A stretch of 64,000 bases of DNA from Bimastos eiseni (GCA_959347315.1 OY365812.1:438727-502726), one strand, 5' to 3'; positions 29,449-42,065 are shown, counted from the stretch's first letter. Notes: generated by a model not told the origin, from the letters alone. Numbers and translations: made by a program.

Positions 29449-30575
29449 GGGTGGATGGATGGATGGGTGGATGGATGGGTGTTTGGATGGATGGGTGGAT
29501 GGATGGATGGATGGATGGGAGGATGTGTGTTTGGATGGATGGGTGGATGGATGGATGGGTGGATGGGTGTTTGGATGGATGGGTGGATGGATGGATGGGT
29601 GGATGGGTGTTTGGATGCATGGGTGGATGGATGGATGGGAGGTTTGATTTGGACGGATGAATTGATCAAACAGCTATATGAAAAGATGGATGAATGGGTG
29701 TCAAGATGAATGCATTAATGGGCAGATGTATGAATGAATGGATGAATGGGTGAATGGATGGATGAATGGGTGAATTGGTGGATGCATTGATGAATGATGA
29801 AAAGATGAAAAGATGGAATGGTGGGTGGATGAAAAGATGAATTGGAGGGTGGATGAAAAGATGGAATGGTGGGTGGATGAAAAGATGGAATGGTGGGTGG
29901 ATGAAAAGATGGAATGGGTGGGTGGATGAAAAGATGGAATGGTGGGTGGATGAAAAGATGAATTGGAGGGTGGATGAAAAGATGGAATGGTGGGTGGATG
30001 AAAAGATGGAATGGGTGGGTGGATGAAAAGATGGAATGGGTGGGTGGATGAAAAGATGGAATGGTGGGTGGATGAAAAGATGGAATGGTGGGTGGATGAA
30101 AAGATGGAATGGGTGGGTGGATGAAAAGATGGAATGGTGGGTGGATGAAAAGATGGAATGGTGGGTGGATGAAAAGATGGAATGGGTGGGTGGATGGAAA
30201 GATGGAATGGTGGGTGGATGAAAAGATGCATTGGAGGGTGGATGAAAAGATGGAATGGTGGGTGGATGAACAGATGGAATGGGTGGGTGGATTAAAAGAT
30301 GGAATGGGTGGGTGGATGAAAAGATGAATTGGTGGGTGGATGAAAAGATGGAATGGTGGGTGGATGAAAAGATGGAATGGGTGCGTGGATAAAGGGATGG
30401 TTTTGTGATGGCCTTCGATTTTTCGTTTGCGCTGATTTGACTGGAAGCACATAATGATATGGTTGGCAACGAAGCCTTGATTACGGGTCGAATGATGGAA
30501 GAGAATTTGGAAGAGAAGGAAGGAAGATGAAGGAGGAGAAAGGGAAGAGAGACGTGGAAGAATAAGAGGAGGACA
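29449..30575 (+). repeat. (GGAT)n satellite and 24/25-bp minisatellite, segment A
   Basis: Three blocks lie in order. 29449-29640 is (GGAT)n with GTGTTT variants. A unique 120-bp linker then reads GGTTTGATTTGGACGGATGA. 29810-30395 is an array of GATGGAATGGTGGGTGGATG plus AAAA units. It ends with 180 bp of unique sequence (GGTTTTGTGATGGCCTTCGA ...). All blocks recur in the same order at 39116-41459. Confidence 0.9.
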
Positions 30576-30619
30576 AGCTTATTGACGAGCGCTGCGTCAT
30601 ATATGAGAGAGTTTCTAAA

Positions 30620-31080
30620 GATACCAAACTGGAGATCCGAGTCTGGTTGCAATTAACACCAGGGAGAGTGGACAGAGAACCCGATAAGGCAGATTTAGTT
30701 GATTATTTTTATTATTGCTAGTTGTTAATCCGTGAAAAAGTACGGGTCATACTTAATTTTAACATTCCTACAATAGTGGTTAAGACACTGGAACGCAGAG
30801 CTAAAATACACATTAATTTAACGAAACTGTCAAGGCGAATTGTGCATCACCTAAACATAGGCCTACTGCAAGTTGGCCGCGGTCAATACACACAAATTGG
30901 CCAAAAATACGCATTACCCATTCAGATTCCATTTATTATTAATAACTGCAAATATAGGCCTACTTACATATACGCGAAAAAATGATTTTTGAATTTTGTT
31001 TACTTATGCCCGACTTTTGCAATGAAAACAGCATCCGAAGCAACAAGGTTTATGAAAGATTTCCGGGAAAACACGCCAAA
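30620..31080. other. No supported gene
   Basis: Unique sequence with two TAGGCCTA octamers (30858, 30955). Nothing coding was recognised. Confidence 0.4.
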
Positions 31081-31094
31081 CGTTACTGTATCCG

Positions 31095-31175
31095 GCGACT
31101 TTTGCGCTCCGTATATTTAGGTCAACTTCATTTGCATGTCCAATCACGCGCCTTGAATATGACGGACAAACACGT
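31095..31175 (-). promoter_or_regulatory. Promoter-like cluster: E-box, CCAAT, octamer, TATA-like
   Basis: Read on the minus strand, GTCACGTG, GATTGGACATGCAAATGA and CTAAATATACGG follow each other within 75 bp. They give an E-box, an inverted CCAAT box, an Oct-type ATGCAAAT and a TATA-like box in promoter order. No ORF is seen downstream on that strand, so any transcript would be noncoding or spliced far away. Confidence 0.3.
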
Positions 31176-31198
31176 GACTTAGATAATTATATAGATAG

Positions 31199-31199
<1 letters not shown>

Positions 31200-31236
<37 letters not shown>

Positions 31237-31250
31237 GATCATTATTATTA

Positions 31251-31309
<59 letters not shown>

Positions 31310-31330
31310 GTTATTATTATTATTATTATT
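31200..31330 (-). repeat. (TTA)n microsatellite, 3' flank of copy 2
   Basis: ATT arrays on the plus strand (TAA on the element's strand) abut the 3' end of the second RLE element. Confidence 0.9.
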
Positions 31331-32379
31331 CATCATTGGCATTGCCAACGGATCTGTTATCATGCTATCTGGGTCGCCGCTTGTCAGTGGACTGTAATCT
31401 TGACATGGTGCCCTGAAACGCCACCGCATTGAAACGTTGGATCAATGCCGACAAGTTCTGGAAAAGGAAGTTTGTCTCTCGGGTGTCACCGGTAGTTGTC
31501 GAATGTCGGCGTCCAGTCTCAGACAGAAAGGCGAGGCCCTCACTATTGAGGGGACCGAAGGTTTCTATAGCGATTGGAACAAAAGTGTATTTCTTCTCTA
31601 GCTCAGAATATTTTGTGTGTTTCCTTGTGGCTGCTATCTCCGCCGCTCCTCCAGCTATGGAAGCTGTTTCGGGGATATAGGAAGCGGCCACTGTGTCCAC
31701 CACAGTTGCGTCCCAAAGTAAGGTCCGCCCCCCACTCCACGGTATCAGGGTCTGCCCGTCCGGTCTCTTTCCATCTAATCTGGAAAGACCTGACGGTTCC
31801 TTGACTGCTGGAATACCGGCTCTGTTGAGGCTGCGATGGATAAGGTCGTTGATATTACAGTGTCTTGCTTGACGGCCAAAACCCAATGAACAGGACAGGC
31901 CATGTGCGCCTCTGGCAGAGACGAAGGCGCCGCATGCGCAGGTGTGCGGCTCACAGATGGCCACCCCTAAACGTAGGCCGACCGCCACCCTCACGGTATC
32001 GTCCTCCAGTCTGAGATCGCGAGAAACGAGCGGGAGAGCGTATAGCCAGTCCGAGGCGTGTGGTGACTGCAAGGCCCTTAGTCTCGCCTGGTCGTAGGGA
32101 TCCTGTAGCTTTTCTTCTAGTGCAGACAGAACCGCGTTTAACAGCGGTCTGTCAAAGTGGGCTTGTTTATGGCCTGGCGTCGTCGGGGCAGAAGCTTCGG
32201 TAAGTTGAAGCCAGGTAGACATCGCCGAGTCGCATGCCGAGTCCGATTTCACCGCTGCTGATTCTAAGATGAGGGACTGGATCTGGAGAGTGCCCGCGGC
32301 TGAAGCCAAAAAGGCGGGAAGTGCCAGCGAGGACGCCCTCCTAATTCCCAGTCCTCCCATCCTGATCGGGAGAGTGGTC
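31331..32379 (-). mobile_element. 5'-truncated RLE-type retrotransposon, copy 2
   Basis: The element is bounded on both sides by (TAA)n as read on its own strand. It retains the last third of the ORF (32360-31365, over 330 codons, uninterrupted) and a short 3' UTR. It starts at RMGGLGIRRASSLALPAFLA, matching RDGGLGVRCASTLALSAFLA of the 17.4-kb element. It has a CACG...H...C knuckle, GKRPDGQTLIPW and LLWDATVVDT endonuclease motifs. Overall similarity to copy 1 is moderate, so it is a different subfamily. The 5' truncation within the ORF is typical of target-primed reverse transcription. Confidence 0.8.
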
Positions 32380-32395
32380 TTATTATTATTATTAC

Positions 32396-32429
<34 letters not shown>

Positions 32430-32443
32430 TTATTTTTTATTTG

Positions 32444-32498
<55 letters not shown>

Positions 32499-32700
32499 GT
32501 AATAACTTGTAATCATGCTGCGCTATTGTCAGTTTGAAAGTAAAATAAAATAATTATTAATATTATTATTATAACTGTTATAGGTTTTCGTCCCCATCGG
32601 GCTGAAATTATTATTATTGCTATTATTTTTTCGCTTATTATTATTATTATTATTATTATTAATATTAATGTTATCATTATTAATATTAATTAACTAGTTA
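32380..32700 (-). repeat. (TTA)n arrays with a tiny element remnant
   Basis: TTA arrays at 32380-32500 and 32560-32700 enclose about 30 bp. On the minus strand these read CAGCCCGATGGGGACGAAAA, matching the 3' UTR of the copy at 50.6 kb (CAGCCCGATGGGGACTATAA). It is probably another TAA-targeted insertion reduced to its end. Confidence 0.6.
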
Positions 32701-33700
32701 ACTAATTTATTAATTTATAATGTTCTCACCGAAATGTGAATCTGAGGTGCGCATAGTAAGTCGGTAGGAGAAGATGCACTTTGATTTCCAAATTGTTGAA
32801 GACCAAGGATAAACAATGAGCTTTGAGCCGTTTATGAAAGAAGGAAGTGAATTCGAGGTATACATACGAAGAGAGAGTGGCAGTCGATTCCATTGCTTAG
32901 CAGAAGAGGAATGGAATACACGACAGACTATAACTTCGCCTCAGCATCGTGACTCAGCTAAAGGACCTGTACTGCTGATGATAGGAAAGCTTGGCAAACT
33001 GATTATATATTGTATGAAAATCTTTTAGAAGAGGTGTCTTTATTGAGGCGGCAAATATTGTTAATCTAAGGACATCACGATTCCTATAACTCGCCTTTTG
33101 TCCAAAGAATTGTTTTGTGTTTTTCGACAAACGCAAAGACTGAAGAGCAACTTAGGCAACGAATTCCCTGCGAGATTCAGGAATATGGCCAACAGCGAGT
33201 GAAAGAATCGTTCACACTCTGCGCAATGTATTGACCATCTCATAAAAAACGACGAGGCTCGAAACCGCGTTTTCCGTGTAATAGTATGGTGAACACTTTA
33301 ACTAATCGGCTACCGTGCTTCATTTTCATCGCCATCCATTCTTCTTCCTGTTTATAGAAACATGGCTGTCGACATGAATAACTGCATTGAGAGGATCCTC
33401 ATCAGTAGCAGCGGTTCCCGTCTAAGCCACACATCTATTCCTTCCTCTTCTCCTTAGTTTGAGGTTCTTAGCGCTGTCTAATCTCCAAGGAACAGAAGTC
33501 TACTGAGAGGAGGAGGAGAGTCTTTGCTCTCTTATGCCTCGTGGCTTTGGCAACATTCAGCTGGTTAATATATGTTCGAGTCAAAGCAGATTAATGAGGA
33601 TTCAGCTGGGAGCTGGTGAATGGATGTAATCCGACGCTCTTTCCAGAGGGATCCAAGAGAAAGGCGAGAAGGAGATGGGAAATTCACACTCCTATGGAAC
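32701..33700. other. No supported gene
   Basis: Unique sequence; short frames only. Confidence 0.4.
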
Positions 33701-33709
33701 GCAGGTACA

Positions 33710-33984
33710 GACAGACAGACAGACAGGTAAGCAGGCAGGCAGGCAGGCAGGCAAGCAGACAGACGGACAGGAAAACAGGCAGACCGACAGACAGACTGAC
33801 TGGCAGACAGACATATAAACAGACAGACAGACAGGCAGGAAAGAGGAGAGCTTCAACTTTAGAACATTTCTAATCGCTGTTTGATTTATAACTGACATGT
33901 AATAATTCCATTGACTTCAAATAACGTAATTAGTTTTGCATCCTTCCTAATACCCTCCATCCATCCATCCATCCATCCATCCAT
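33710..33984 (+). repeat. (ACAG)n array and (CATC)n patch
   Basis: 33710-33838 is CAGACAGACAGGCAGG-type repeat. 33957-33984 is seven CATC units. Confidence 0.85.
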
Positions 33985-34149
33985 CAACCCCTCTCACTCT
34001 GTGTGTTTCATGACCAACACCACTTCGTGTATTATGTCCCCATTTTCACTCTATAATTTGTTGCTTTTCTGTCTTTTTCGTTTCAACCAATCAACAGTCG
34101 TCTGTCAAAAGGACTCAAATAATTAAACGCAAAAGAGTTTATCTCTCTA

Positions 34150-36680
34150 TGTCTCGCTATCTGTATCTGCCTGTCTCCCACTTTCACCTCCTCCTGCCAC
34201 AACTATCCCTCCTCCTATTCTTCTTCCTCCTATTACTCTTCTTTCTGGTTCTCCTGTTTCCTTCTACCTGTCACAAACCCCTCTCCTCCTCCTCCGCCTC
34301 CTCATCTTTCTCTTTTGAGCTTCCCTCACCTCTCAGCCTCCCTACCGCTTCTTCCATTTCTGTTATCCCGCTGACCTCCTCCTTCTACTCTTGTTCCACT
34401 CTCCATTCTCAATCTCCATTTTATCATCCATGGCACATTCTCCACTGCCTTTTCCCTCCTTCCAATCCAACCCTTGCTCCTGTTGTGGTCAATGTCCTTC
34501 ATTGACCGCCCCCTCCATCCCAGACGCAGCATCAGCCCCTCCTTCTCCTCATGCTCCTCCACAGACCAATCCTTTCAAGACCCGCCCAAGAAATAACCAT
34601 TGACCCTTTGACTTCCAATGAACCTCTTTCCACCTTCCCTCTCCAGTTCCCAAGCGATGTTTCTAACGCATTGACAAATGGCGTCGCGAGGGAGTTACAC
34701 ATCCTCCTAACAGGTGGCGCCAATCTCACAAAGTCGATTCTCTCCTACGTCCCTCAATCTCACTCTGTGTTTCTCCCACTCTCTCATCCTGTCTGTCTCT
34801 GCATATCTCTGTCTGTCTCTACATATCTCTGACACTCTGTCTATCTGTCTCTGTCTCCCTTTCTCTCACTATGCATCTCTCAGTATCTCTAACCGATTGT
34901 CTGTGTACCAGGAAGTTGACAACATCATACACCTGACAACTCTGATCTTCTGAAGGCTGAACTGATCACGGTTTTGTTGCCTTCGCAATTAGACACCTGG
35001 CGCAATAGAAGTCATACAATTAGTAATTGTTTGCGCTTTGTTAACACGTCGTTCACATCCTGCTTCATCTACATCTACATGTAACTGCATCAGACAAGAA
35101 GGAAGAGAAGATAAACAGAAGACGATGATATGATCGGACGTACAAGCAGAGATGTATCGGATGACAGGTGAAATCAAACACAGACGCATTGGACTGATAT
35201 CTGATCGTTAAGTTTATGGAAGACCCACAATGCACTGCGCTCATCGTCACCAGTGGTGCATTGTGGGATTTCAAGGTGCGCTAGAACAGCAATATCATAT
35301 GGCACATCTAGCACAGACTCTCTGTGCATCAGTCTGTCTTTGTCTATCTCCATCTCTTTCTGCGTCTGTTTCTCTCTATGTCTCTATGTCTGTCTCTGCC
35401 TGTCTCTGCTTCTCTCTGTCTTTCTCTTTCTCTGTCTCTCTTAGTCTATCTCTGTTTGGCTGTCTATTTTCTTACTAACTCTCTCTGTCTCTCGCTGTCT
35501 AAATTAAATTAGTCCCGCCATCTTATGACGTCGTGATGCAAATGACTGTTAATTACTAAAATATTACTGTAATATCTCTGTTATTCAAAACAAAGAATGA
35601 CAAAATCTCGGAAATCAAAGCAAATTGTTCGCTGAAAATATTCACGTTAGCTGAGAAGAACTTTTTGTAGGAATTTCAAATCGGCACAGCGTTCCTTTTG
35701 TGAGCCATTTCGGTCCAAAGAAAAAGTTGATCCCTTGGTTTAGAGGTTAGTTTATATATTTTAGAAGGCGGCAGAGGAGTTGTTGAATCGGGTTTCGTTT
35801 ATAAAGTGGCAATAATTGGTAATCGACTTATTTAGATGGAATCTCAGTTTTCACGGAAATCGAGTGTCTTATAAATGTCTACTCACCGATCGACACCCTC
35901 ATCCCATCTGCACTCTGATTTGCAGAGGAAGTTGATCAGTCAGAGAAGGCATTTTTAAAGTCTTCGATTTGAGTGGAAACTGAGATTTCATCAGAATGAA
36001 TCGATTTCCAATTTTTACCACTTTGCCGATGTCATCCAATCGTTGCCAGCTATCGCATCCGATGAATTTCATCCGCTGAGAAACAGACCAGAGCGAACGT
36101 TGCTATGGAAAACAAGATGGAGGCTGTATGTGGCCATGGCAACAGCCAACAAACAGGTTGTTAGGAGACATGGCATCCGACACAGAATCGTGTGTTAGCG
36201 CTGAGTCCACTGGCAGCTGACGGACGGCTCAACTCGACAACTGGTATGCGATCTGTTCAGTTACAAGGATCTCTTTTCTTATTGGTTCAAGTTTCGACTT
36301 CCATATGTCTATTTGTCTCTGTATCTGTCTGTCTCTGTCAGTCTTTGTTGTTCCTCTCGTCTTTGTTCTTTCTCTGTCCCTTGTCTCATCATTGTTCCTG
36401 CTTTTCTATTGTCTCTGCCTTGCCCTTGTTCTTGTCTTTGCTCTTTGTCGTTTCTATTATCTTTGTCTTTTCTTGCCCGTGCTTTTCCATTGTCCTTTTC
36501 TTTGTCTTTCTCTTGTCCTTGATTTTCTATTGTTTTTATTTTGTATTGTCTTTCTCCTGTCATCATCTTTTATCTTGTCCTTATCATTCCCCTTATCCCT
36601 GTCTTCCAACGTGGCCTTAACCTTCCCAATGTCCTTCCATTCGCCCTTCTCCCTCTGTTCCTTTGCCCCTTTACTTGTTC
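34150..36680. other. Pyrimidine-rich low-complexity region, no supported gene
   Basis: CT-rich patches lie at 34150-34560, 34780-34880 (TGTCTCT), 35320-35500 and 36310-36680. 36103-36148 carries two X-box-like sites (GTTGCTATGG and CCATGGCAAC), and 35533-35550 has TGACGTC near ATGCAAAT. The open frames are compositional. Confidence 0.45.
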
Positions 36681-37559
36681 TTCATTCCATGCACATGTAA
36701 AGCTGTCATCAGATTTCTTAAATACGCGGTTTAATATGCACGATTATCATCATTATCAGCGTCCTCCAGGATGCGGAGAAATTGAGAGGATGTTGGTCAA
36801 TCTCTTCTTCCTGCCTCCGCAACTGGATTATCTTCAGCCTCTGAAGGACGAAAACAATGATTGCTTGCTTCTGGTGAATGCGGATCAGAGAGCGAGACGA
36901 CAAGCAGTAGACATACAAGGAGCAGCACAGAGAGACAGACAGATAGATAGACACAGAGGGAGGTAGAGAAAGTGCGAATGACATAGACACACATTTGCAG
37001 TAAGACTTGTAGACAGACAGACAGACATATAGACACAGACGGAGGCATACAGACAGACTGTGGCTGACTTTTCTGATCTGGCTTTTGCCAATTTCTAGCG
37101 AGATCTGTGTTGTTGTACGTTTATCGGTTATAGAATTATTGTTGGACGTCATTCAGTAATTGACATCATGTGTTTGCCTCAGGCGATAAGTCGCTTCTCT
37201 TTAGCACTTCCGCTTCTAACCTAGACACGTACATGTATGGAGCTGTTCCACCCGTTTATAGTTTCCACATCCTCTCAGAGAGGAACCGCGATCCAGATAA
37301 ACCCATTGATACACCACTATTTATGATAACAATAATAATTTGCGTTTAATTTTAAACCAACAGGTAGGCCTAATTGAGACAAAGTAGCCTACTTGCAATC
37401 TGTCAGCTGTCGACGGGAATCCGTTGGTTGGTTGGTTCTACGCTTGTGCGTGGGCCCACCATTGGTGACTCTTTTAGCTTACTGTGCACTGTTTGGCTAA
37501 TTGTTGTGACATTATTCGTCAAAACTGACATTTAACATCATAACAGATTAATAGGCAAG

Positions 37560-37712
37560 TGGAGAGAGCGCATCTGAATAGTTATTCTTTGAGAGGAGGT
37601 ATATGAATCTAAAAATAGAACGTACTCTAGGCCTAGGTACTTGTTCTTCAGACCTAAGTACTTGCGTTTGAAAGCAAGGTACTTGCCTGCACTTGATTCG
37701 ACTCTAAGTACT
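37560..37712 (+). repeat. LINE 3' tail, then a TACTTG minisatellite beside the GPCR donor
   Basis: 37565-37615 repeats the tail GCGC-TCTGAATAGTTATTC of 3.63 kb. 37628-37712 has four RRGTACTTG units of 21-27 bp. Both lie inside the GPCR intron, just downstream of exon 1. Confidence 0.5.
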
Positions 37713-37749
37713 TGAAGCATGTCAATCATTATATCGGGTTGTTTCTTAC

Positions 37750-38194
37750 CTTGTGCGAAGCTGTTGAAGCGGCAGAAGAACGCTCCCAGCACCCAACCCT
37801 CCGTTAGATCATCAACAAGATGAACCCACGAGCAGAACGACGTCACCATGACGTCAGAGACAGCCAGATTGACGAGCAGGTAATTGGTCGTCGAGTGCAT
37901 TCTCTTATTCCTCCAGACGATGTAGATGACGAGGGAATTCCCCACAAGGGAAAGCCCAATGATGACGCTATAGAGGGAGACTTTGAGGATGACCTCCATC
38001 AGACCGGGATTGTGACGGGGCCCCATGTACAGCATCTGGCTGATGTCGAAGTCATCTTGGGAGGGTTGAACGGGGCAGGTGATCTCAGGCGAGGCAGGGG
38101 TGTCGACTAAGGGAGAGGACGCGGGGATCGCAAGGGTGGAGTTGTCTTCCAGGGGAAAGCCGAGGAAGAGGGTGTCGGAGTTGCGTAGGTCCAT
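37750..38194 (-). CDS. Neuropeptide-type class A GPCR, exon 1 (N-terminus, TM1-TM2, ECL1)
   Basis: ATG at 38194 opens a 148-residue segment ending GCACAAG|GTAAGAAAC (phase 1). The extracellular N-terminus is about 68 residues with one N-glycosylation site (NST). TM1 has the conserved GN (SLVGNSLVIYIVW). TM2 reads NYLLVNLAVSDVMVTSFC with the class A LAxxD. ECL1 keeps the Trp and the disulfide Cys (EGWVLGAFFCRF). With exon 2 it gives 297 contiguous residues of a rhodopsin-type receptor, closest in pattern to tachykinin/orexin/NPFF-like receptors. The receptor would sit in the plasma membrane and couple a peptide ligand to G proteins; the ligand cannot be told. It lacks TM6-TM7 here, so the gene is incomplete in this window. 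Confidence 0.85.
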
Positions 38195-38399
38195 CTTTTC
38201 ACGTTAATAAGAGGATTTATTTTTCCAGTTCGTCGGTATCCAACTGATATTTATTCCGAATGGACTCTCACATTTTCCAGAGGGATTCGTCGAAACTGCT
38301 GCAAACAATAACAAAAGACAATAGATTTCAGACAATTATTATAGCACTAATTGATAGTAAATTATGGCAACACCGAATGAATGGACGAGTGAATGGCGG

Positions 38400-38800
38400 A
38401 ATGAAAGAAATGAAATGGAAGAAAAGAAGGAAGGAAGAAAGAAAGGATGGATGCAAGGATGGAGCGATAGAAGGAAGTAAGGAATGCAGGAAAGAATGAT
38501 GGAAGGAAAGTAGGAAGCAAGAAAGAATGGAAGGTAGAAAGGAAAGAAGAAACGAATGTAAGTATGAATGACAGATGTACGATTGACTTGTCAATCTGTA
38601 GAATAGTTGACATCCATACTCACTCACAGGTCTTTTGATCTTAGACGTCGTCTTGAGAGCCTTCTTATTCTTCTGCGGTTGGTCTCTTACTTCTCTCGTC
38701 AACGGCGCAAGATGTCGCTAGGACGGTCTTTAACGCACAGACGACTCCTCGATGAGAGCGGAATCACTGCTCGTCAAACCTCACGGCACTTTGATGGGAG

Positions 38801-38888
<88 letters not shown>
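38400..38888 (+). repeat. Purine-rich tract and (GA)n microsatellite
   Basis: 38400-38560 is GAAGGAAG/GAATGGAAG-type sequence. 38803-38888 is a pure GA array. They lie upstream of the GPCR start. Confidence 0.8.
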
Positions 38889-38890
<2 letters not shown>

Positions 38891-39115
38891 GAGGGAGAGA
38901 GAGAGACGGGTAGAGAGAGGCAGAGAGAGGGAGAGAGTAGGTTGGCGGCAAATCGATGTCTTGTTCTGATGACGTTTAGGATGTTGGCTGATGAGGCAGA
39001 CGACGGTCATTCAATGGATGCCGTAGTCCACTGACCACAAACACTAACCACACGCACTGACCACACTGATCGTTGAATGACCAAGTCTCGGGCCACAGCC
39101 AACCGATCAAAAGAA

Positions 39116-41459
39116 TAGATGGATGGGTGGATGGGTGTTTGGATGGATGGGTGGATGGGTGTTTCGATGGCTGGGTGGATAGATGGATGGGTGTTTGGAT
39201 GGATGGATGGGTGTTTGGATGGATGGGTGGATGGATGGATGGATGGATGGGTGTTTGGATGGATGGGTGGATGGATGGATGGATGGATGGGTGTTTGGAT
39301 GGATGGGTGGATGGGTGTTTCGATGGCTGGGTGGATAGATGGATGGGTGTTTGGATGGATGGATGGGTGTTTGGATGGATGGGTGGATGGATGGATGGAT
39401 GGATGGGTGTTTGGATGGATGGATGGATGGGTGTTTGGATGGATGGGTGGATGGATGGATGGATAGATGGATGGGTGTTTGGATGGATGGGTGGATGGGT
39501 GGATGGATGGATGGATGGATGGGTGTTTGGATGGATGGGTGGATGGATGGATGGATGGATGGGTGTTTGGATGGATTGATGGATGGGTGTTTGGATGGAT
39601 GGGTGGATGGATGGATGGATGGATGGGTGTTTGGATGGATGGGTGGATGGGTGTTTGGATGGATGGATGGATGGGTGTTTGGATGGATTGATGGATGGGT
39701 GTTTGGATGGATGGGTGGATGGATGGATGGATGGATGGGTGTTTGGATGGATGGGTGGATGGATGGATGGATGGATGGATGGGTGGATGGGTGTTTCGAT
39801 GGCTGGGTGGATAGATGGATGGGTGTTTGGATGGATGGATGGGTGTTTGGATGGATGGGTGGATGGATGGATGGATGGATGGGTGTTTGGATGGATGGGT
39901 GGATGGGTGTTTCGATGGCTGGGTGGATAGATGGATGGGTGTTTGGATGGATGGATGGATGGGTGTTTGGATGGATGGGTGGATGGATGGATGGATGGAT
40001 GGATGGGTGTTTGGATGGATGGGTGGATGGATGGATGGATAGATGGATGGGTGTTTGGATGGATGGGTGGATGGATGGATGGATGGATGGGTGTTTGGAT
40101 GGATGGGTGGATGGGTGTTTGGATGGATGGATGGATGGGTGTTTGGATGGATTGATGGATGGGTGTTTGGATGGATGGGTGGATGGATGGATGGATGGAT
40201 GGGTGTTTGGATGGATGGGTGGATGGATGGATGGATGGATGGGTGTTTGGATGGATGGGTGGATGGGTGTTTCGATGGCTGGGTGGATAGATGGATGGGT
40301 GTTTGGATGGATGGATGGGTGTTTGGATGGATGGGTGGATGGATGGATGGATGGATGGGTGTTTGGATGGATGGGTGGATGGGTGTTTCGATGGCTGGGT
40401 GGATAGATGGATGGGTGTTTGGATGGATGGATGGATGGGTGTTTGGATGGATGGGTGGATGGATGGATGGATGGATGGATGGGTGTTTGGATGGATGGGT
40501 GGATGGATGGATGGATAGATGGATGGGTGTTTGGATGGATGGGTGGATGGATGGATGGATGGATGGGTGTTTGGATGGATGGGTGGATGGGTGTTTCGAT
40601 GGCTGGGTGGATAGATGGATGGGTGTTTGGATGGATGAATGGGTGTTTGGATGGATGGGTGGATGGATGGATGGATGGATGGGTGTTTGGATGGATGGGT
40701 GTTTGGATGGATGGATGGGTGGATGGGTGTTTGGATGGATAGATGGATGGGTGTTTGGATGGATGGGTGTTTGGATGGATGGGTGGATGGATGGATGGGT
40801 GGATGGGTGTTTCGATGGATGGGTGGATGGATCGATGGGTCGATGCATGGGTGGATGGATGGATAAGAGGTTTGATTTGGACGGATGGATTGATCAAGCA
40901 GCTATATGAAAAGATGGATGAATGGGTGTCAAGATGAATGCATTAATGGGTAGATGTATGAATGAATGGATGAATGGGTGAATGGATGTATGAATGGGTG
41001 AATTGGTGGATGCATTGATGAATGATGAAAAGATGAAAAGATAGAATGGTGGGTGGATGAAAAGGTGAATTGGTGGGTGGATGAAAAGATGGAATGGTAG
41101 GTGGATGAAAAGATGGAATGGTGGATGGATGAAAAGATGGAATGGGTGGGTGGATGAAAAGATGGAATGGGTGGGTGGATGAAAAGATGGAATGGTGGGT
41201 GGATGAAAAGATGGAATGGTGCGTGGATGAAAAGATGGAATGGTGGGTGGATGAAAAGATGGAATGGTGGGTGGATAAAAGGATGGTTTTGTGATGGCCT
41301 TCGATTTTTCGTTTGCGCTGATTTGACTGGAAGCACATAATGATATGGTTGGCAACGAAGCCTTGATTACGGGTCGAATGATGGAAGAGAATTTGGAAGA
41401 GAAGGAAGGAAGATGAAGGAGGAGAAAGGGAAGAGAGACGTGGAAGAATAAGAGGAGGA
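39116..41459 (+). repeat. (GGAT)n higher-order satellite, segment B
   Basis: This is the duplicate of 29449-30575. The (GGAT)n block is expanded to 1.75 kb (39116-40862) and organised by GGGTGTTTGGATGGATGGGT and rarer GTGTTTCGATGGCTGGGTGG variants. Variant positions repeat at about 476 bp (39318/39793/40270 and 39909/40386). Then follow the 120-bp linker, a shorter 24/25-bp minisatellite (41035-41275) and the 180-bp unique right flank, almost identical to segment A. The long open frames on both strands are products of the 4-bp period. Confidence 0.9.
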
Positions 41460-41850
41460 AGAGAATAGTAGGTGGTGACTCACCTCATGAAATCAATAAA
41501 TAGAGATTGAAAGAAACGAGAGAGACAAAGACAGACATATAGACGGAAAGAGAGAGAGAGAGATAGGTCACTTATTTCAGAGATTTGAATTGCACGCATC
41601 TGAGATCATAAATAGCATGGAAAGGGGCAGAGGTGGTGAAATGGGAAAAGAAAGAGAGGTGATGAAGGTACTCACCCTATTACTCCTTTAAAATATGAGA
41701 AGGGTCGACTCCATTATACGGTCGATTTAGAATACGTCAACATTAACGATGATCTTTTGAAGAAGAATGAAGAGAGAGGAAGGGATAAAAGACGAACAGT
41801 GAATAAGAAAATGAGATGGAATATGATGAGGTTTAAGGACAAAGACCAAC

Positions 41851-42031
41851 TTACATACATACATACATTTCATTTTTCATTTAAATATGCATGCATTCAA
41901 TGGCATATATACTTACGCATACATACATGCATACATACATACAAACATACATACATACATACATACATACATACATACATACATACATACAAACATACAT
42001 ACATACATACATACATACATACGTACGTACA

Positions 42032-42065
<34 letters not shown>

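Noticed and set aside
29666..30652. His/Pro/Phe/Ser-rich open frames on the minus strand
   Set aside because: Translation of a 24/25-bp minisatellite. The same artefact recurs at 40.9-41.35 kb.
39007..40909. Open frames of up to 613 codons on both strands, Trp/Met/Asp/Gly-rich or Ile/His/Pro-rich
   Set aside because: They are the automatic result of a stop-free 4-bp repeat, open in several frames on both strands, with no start context or domain.
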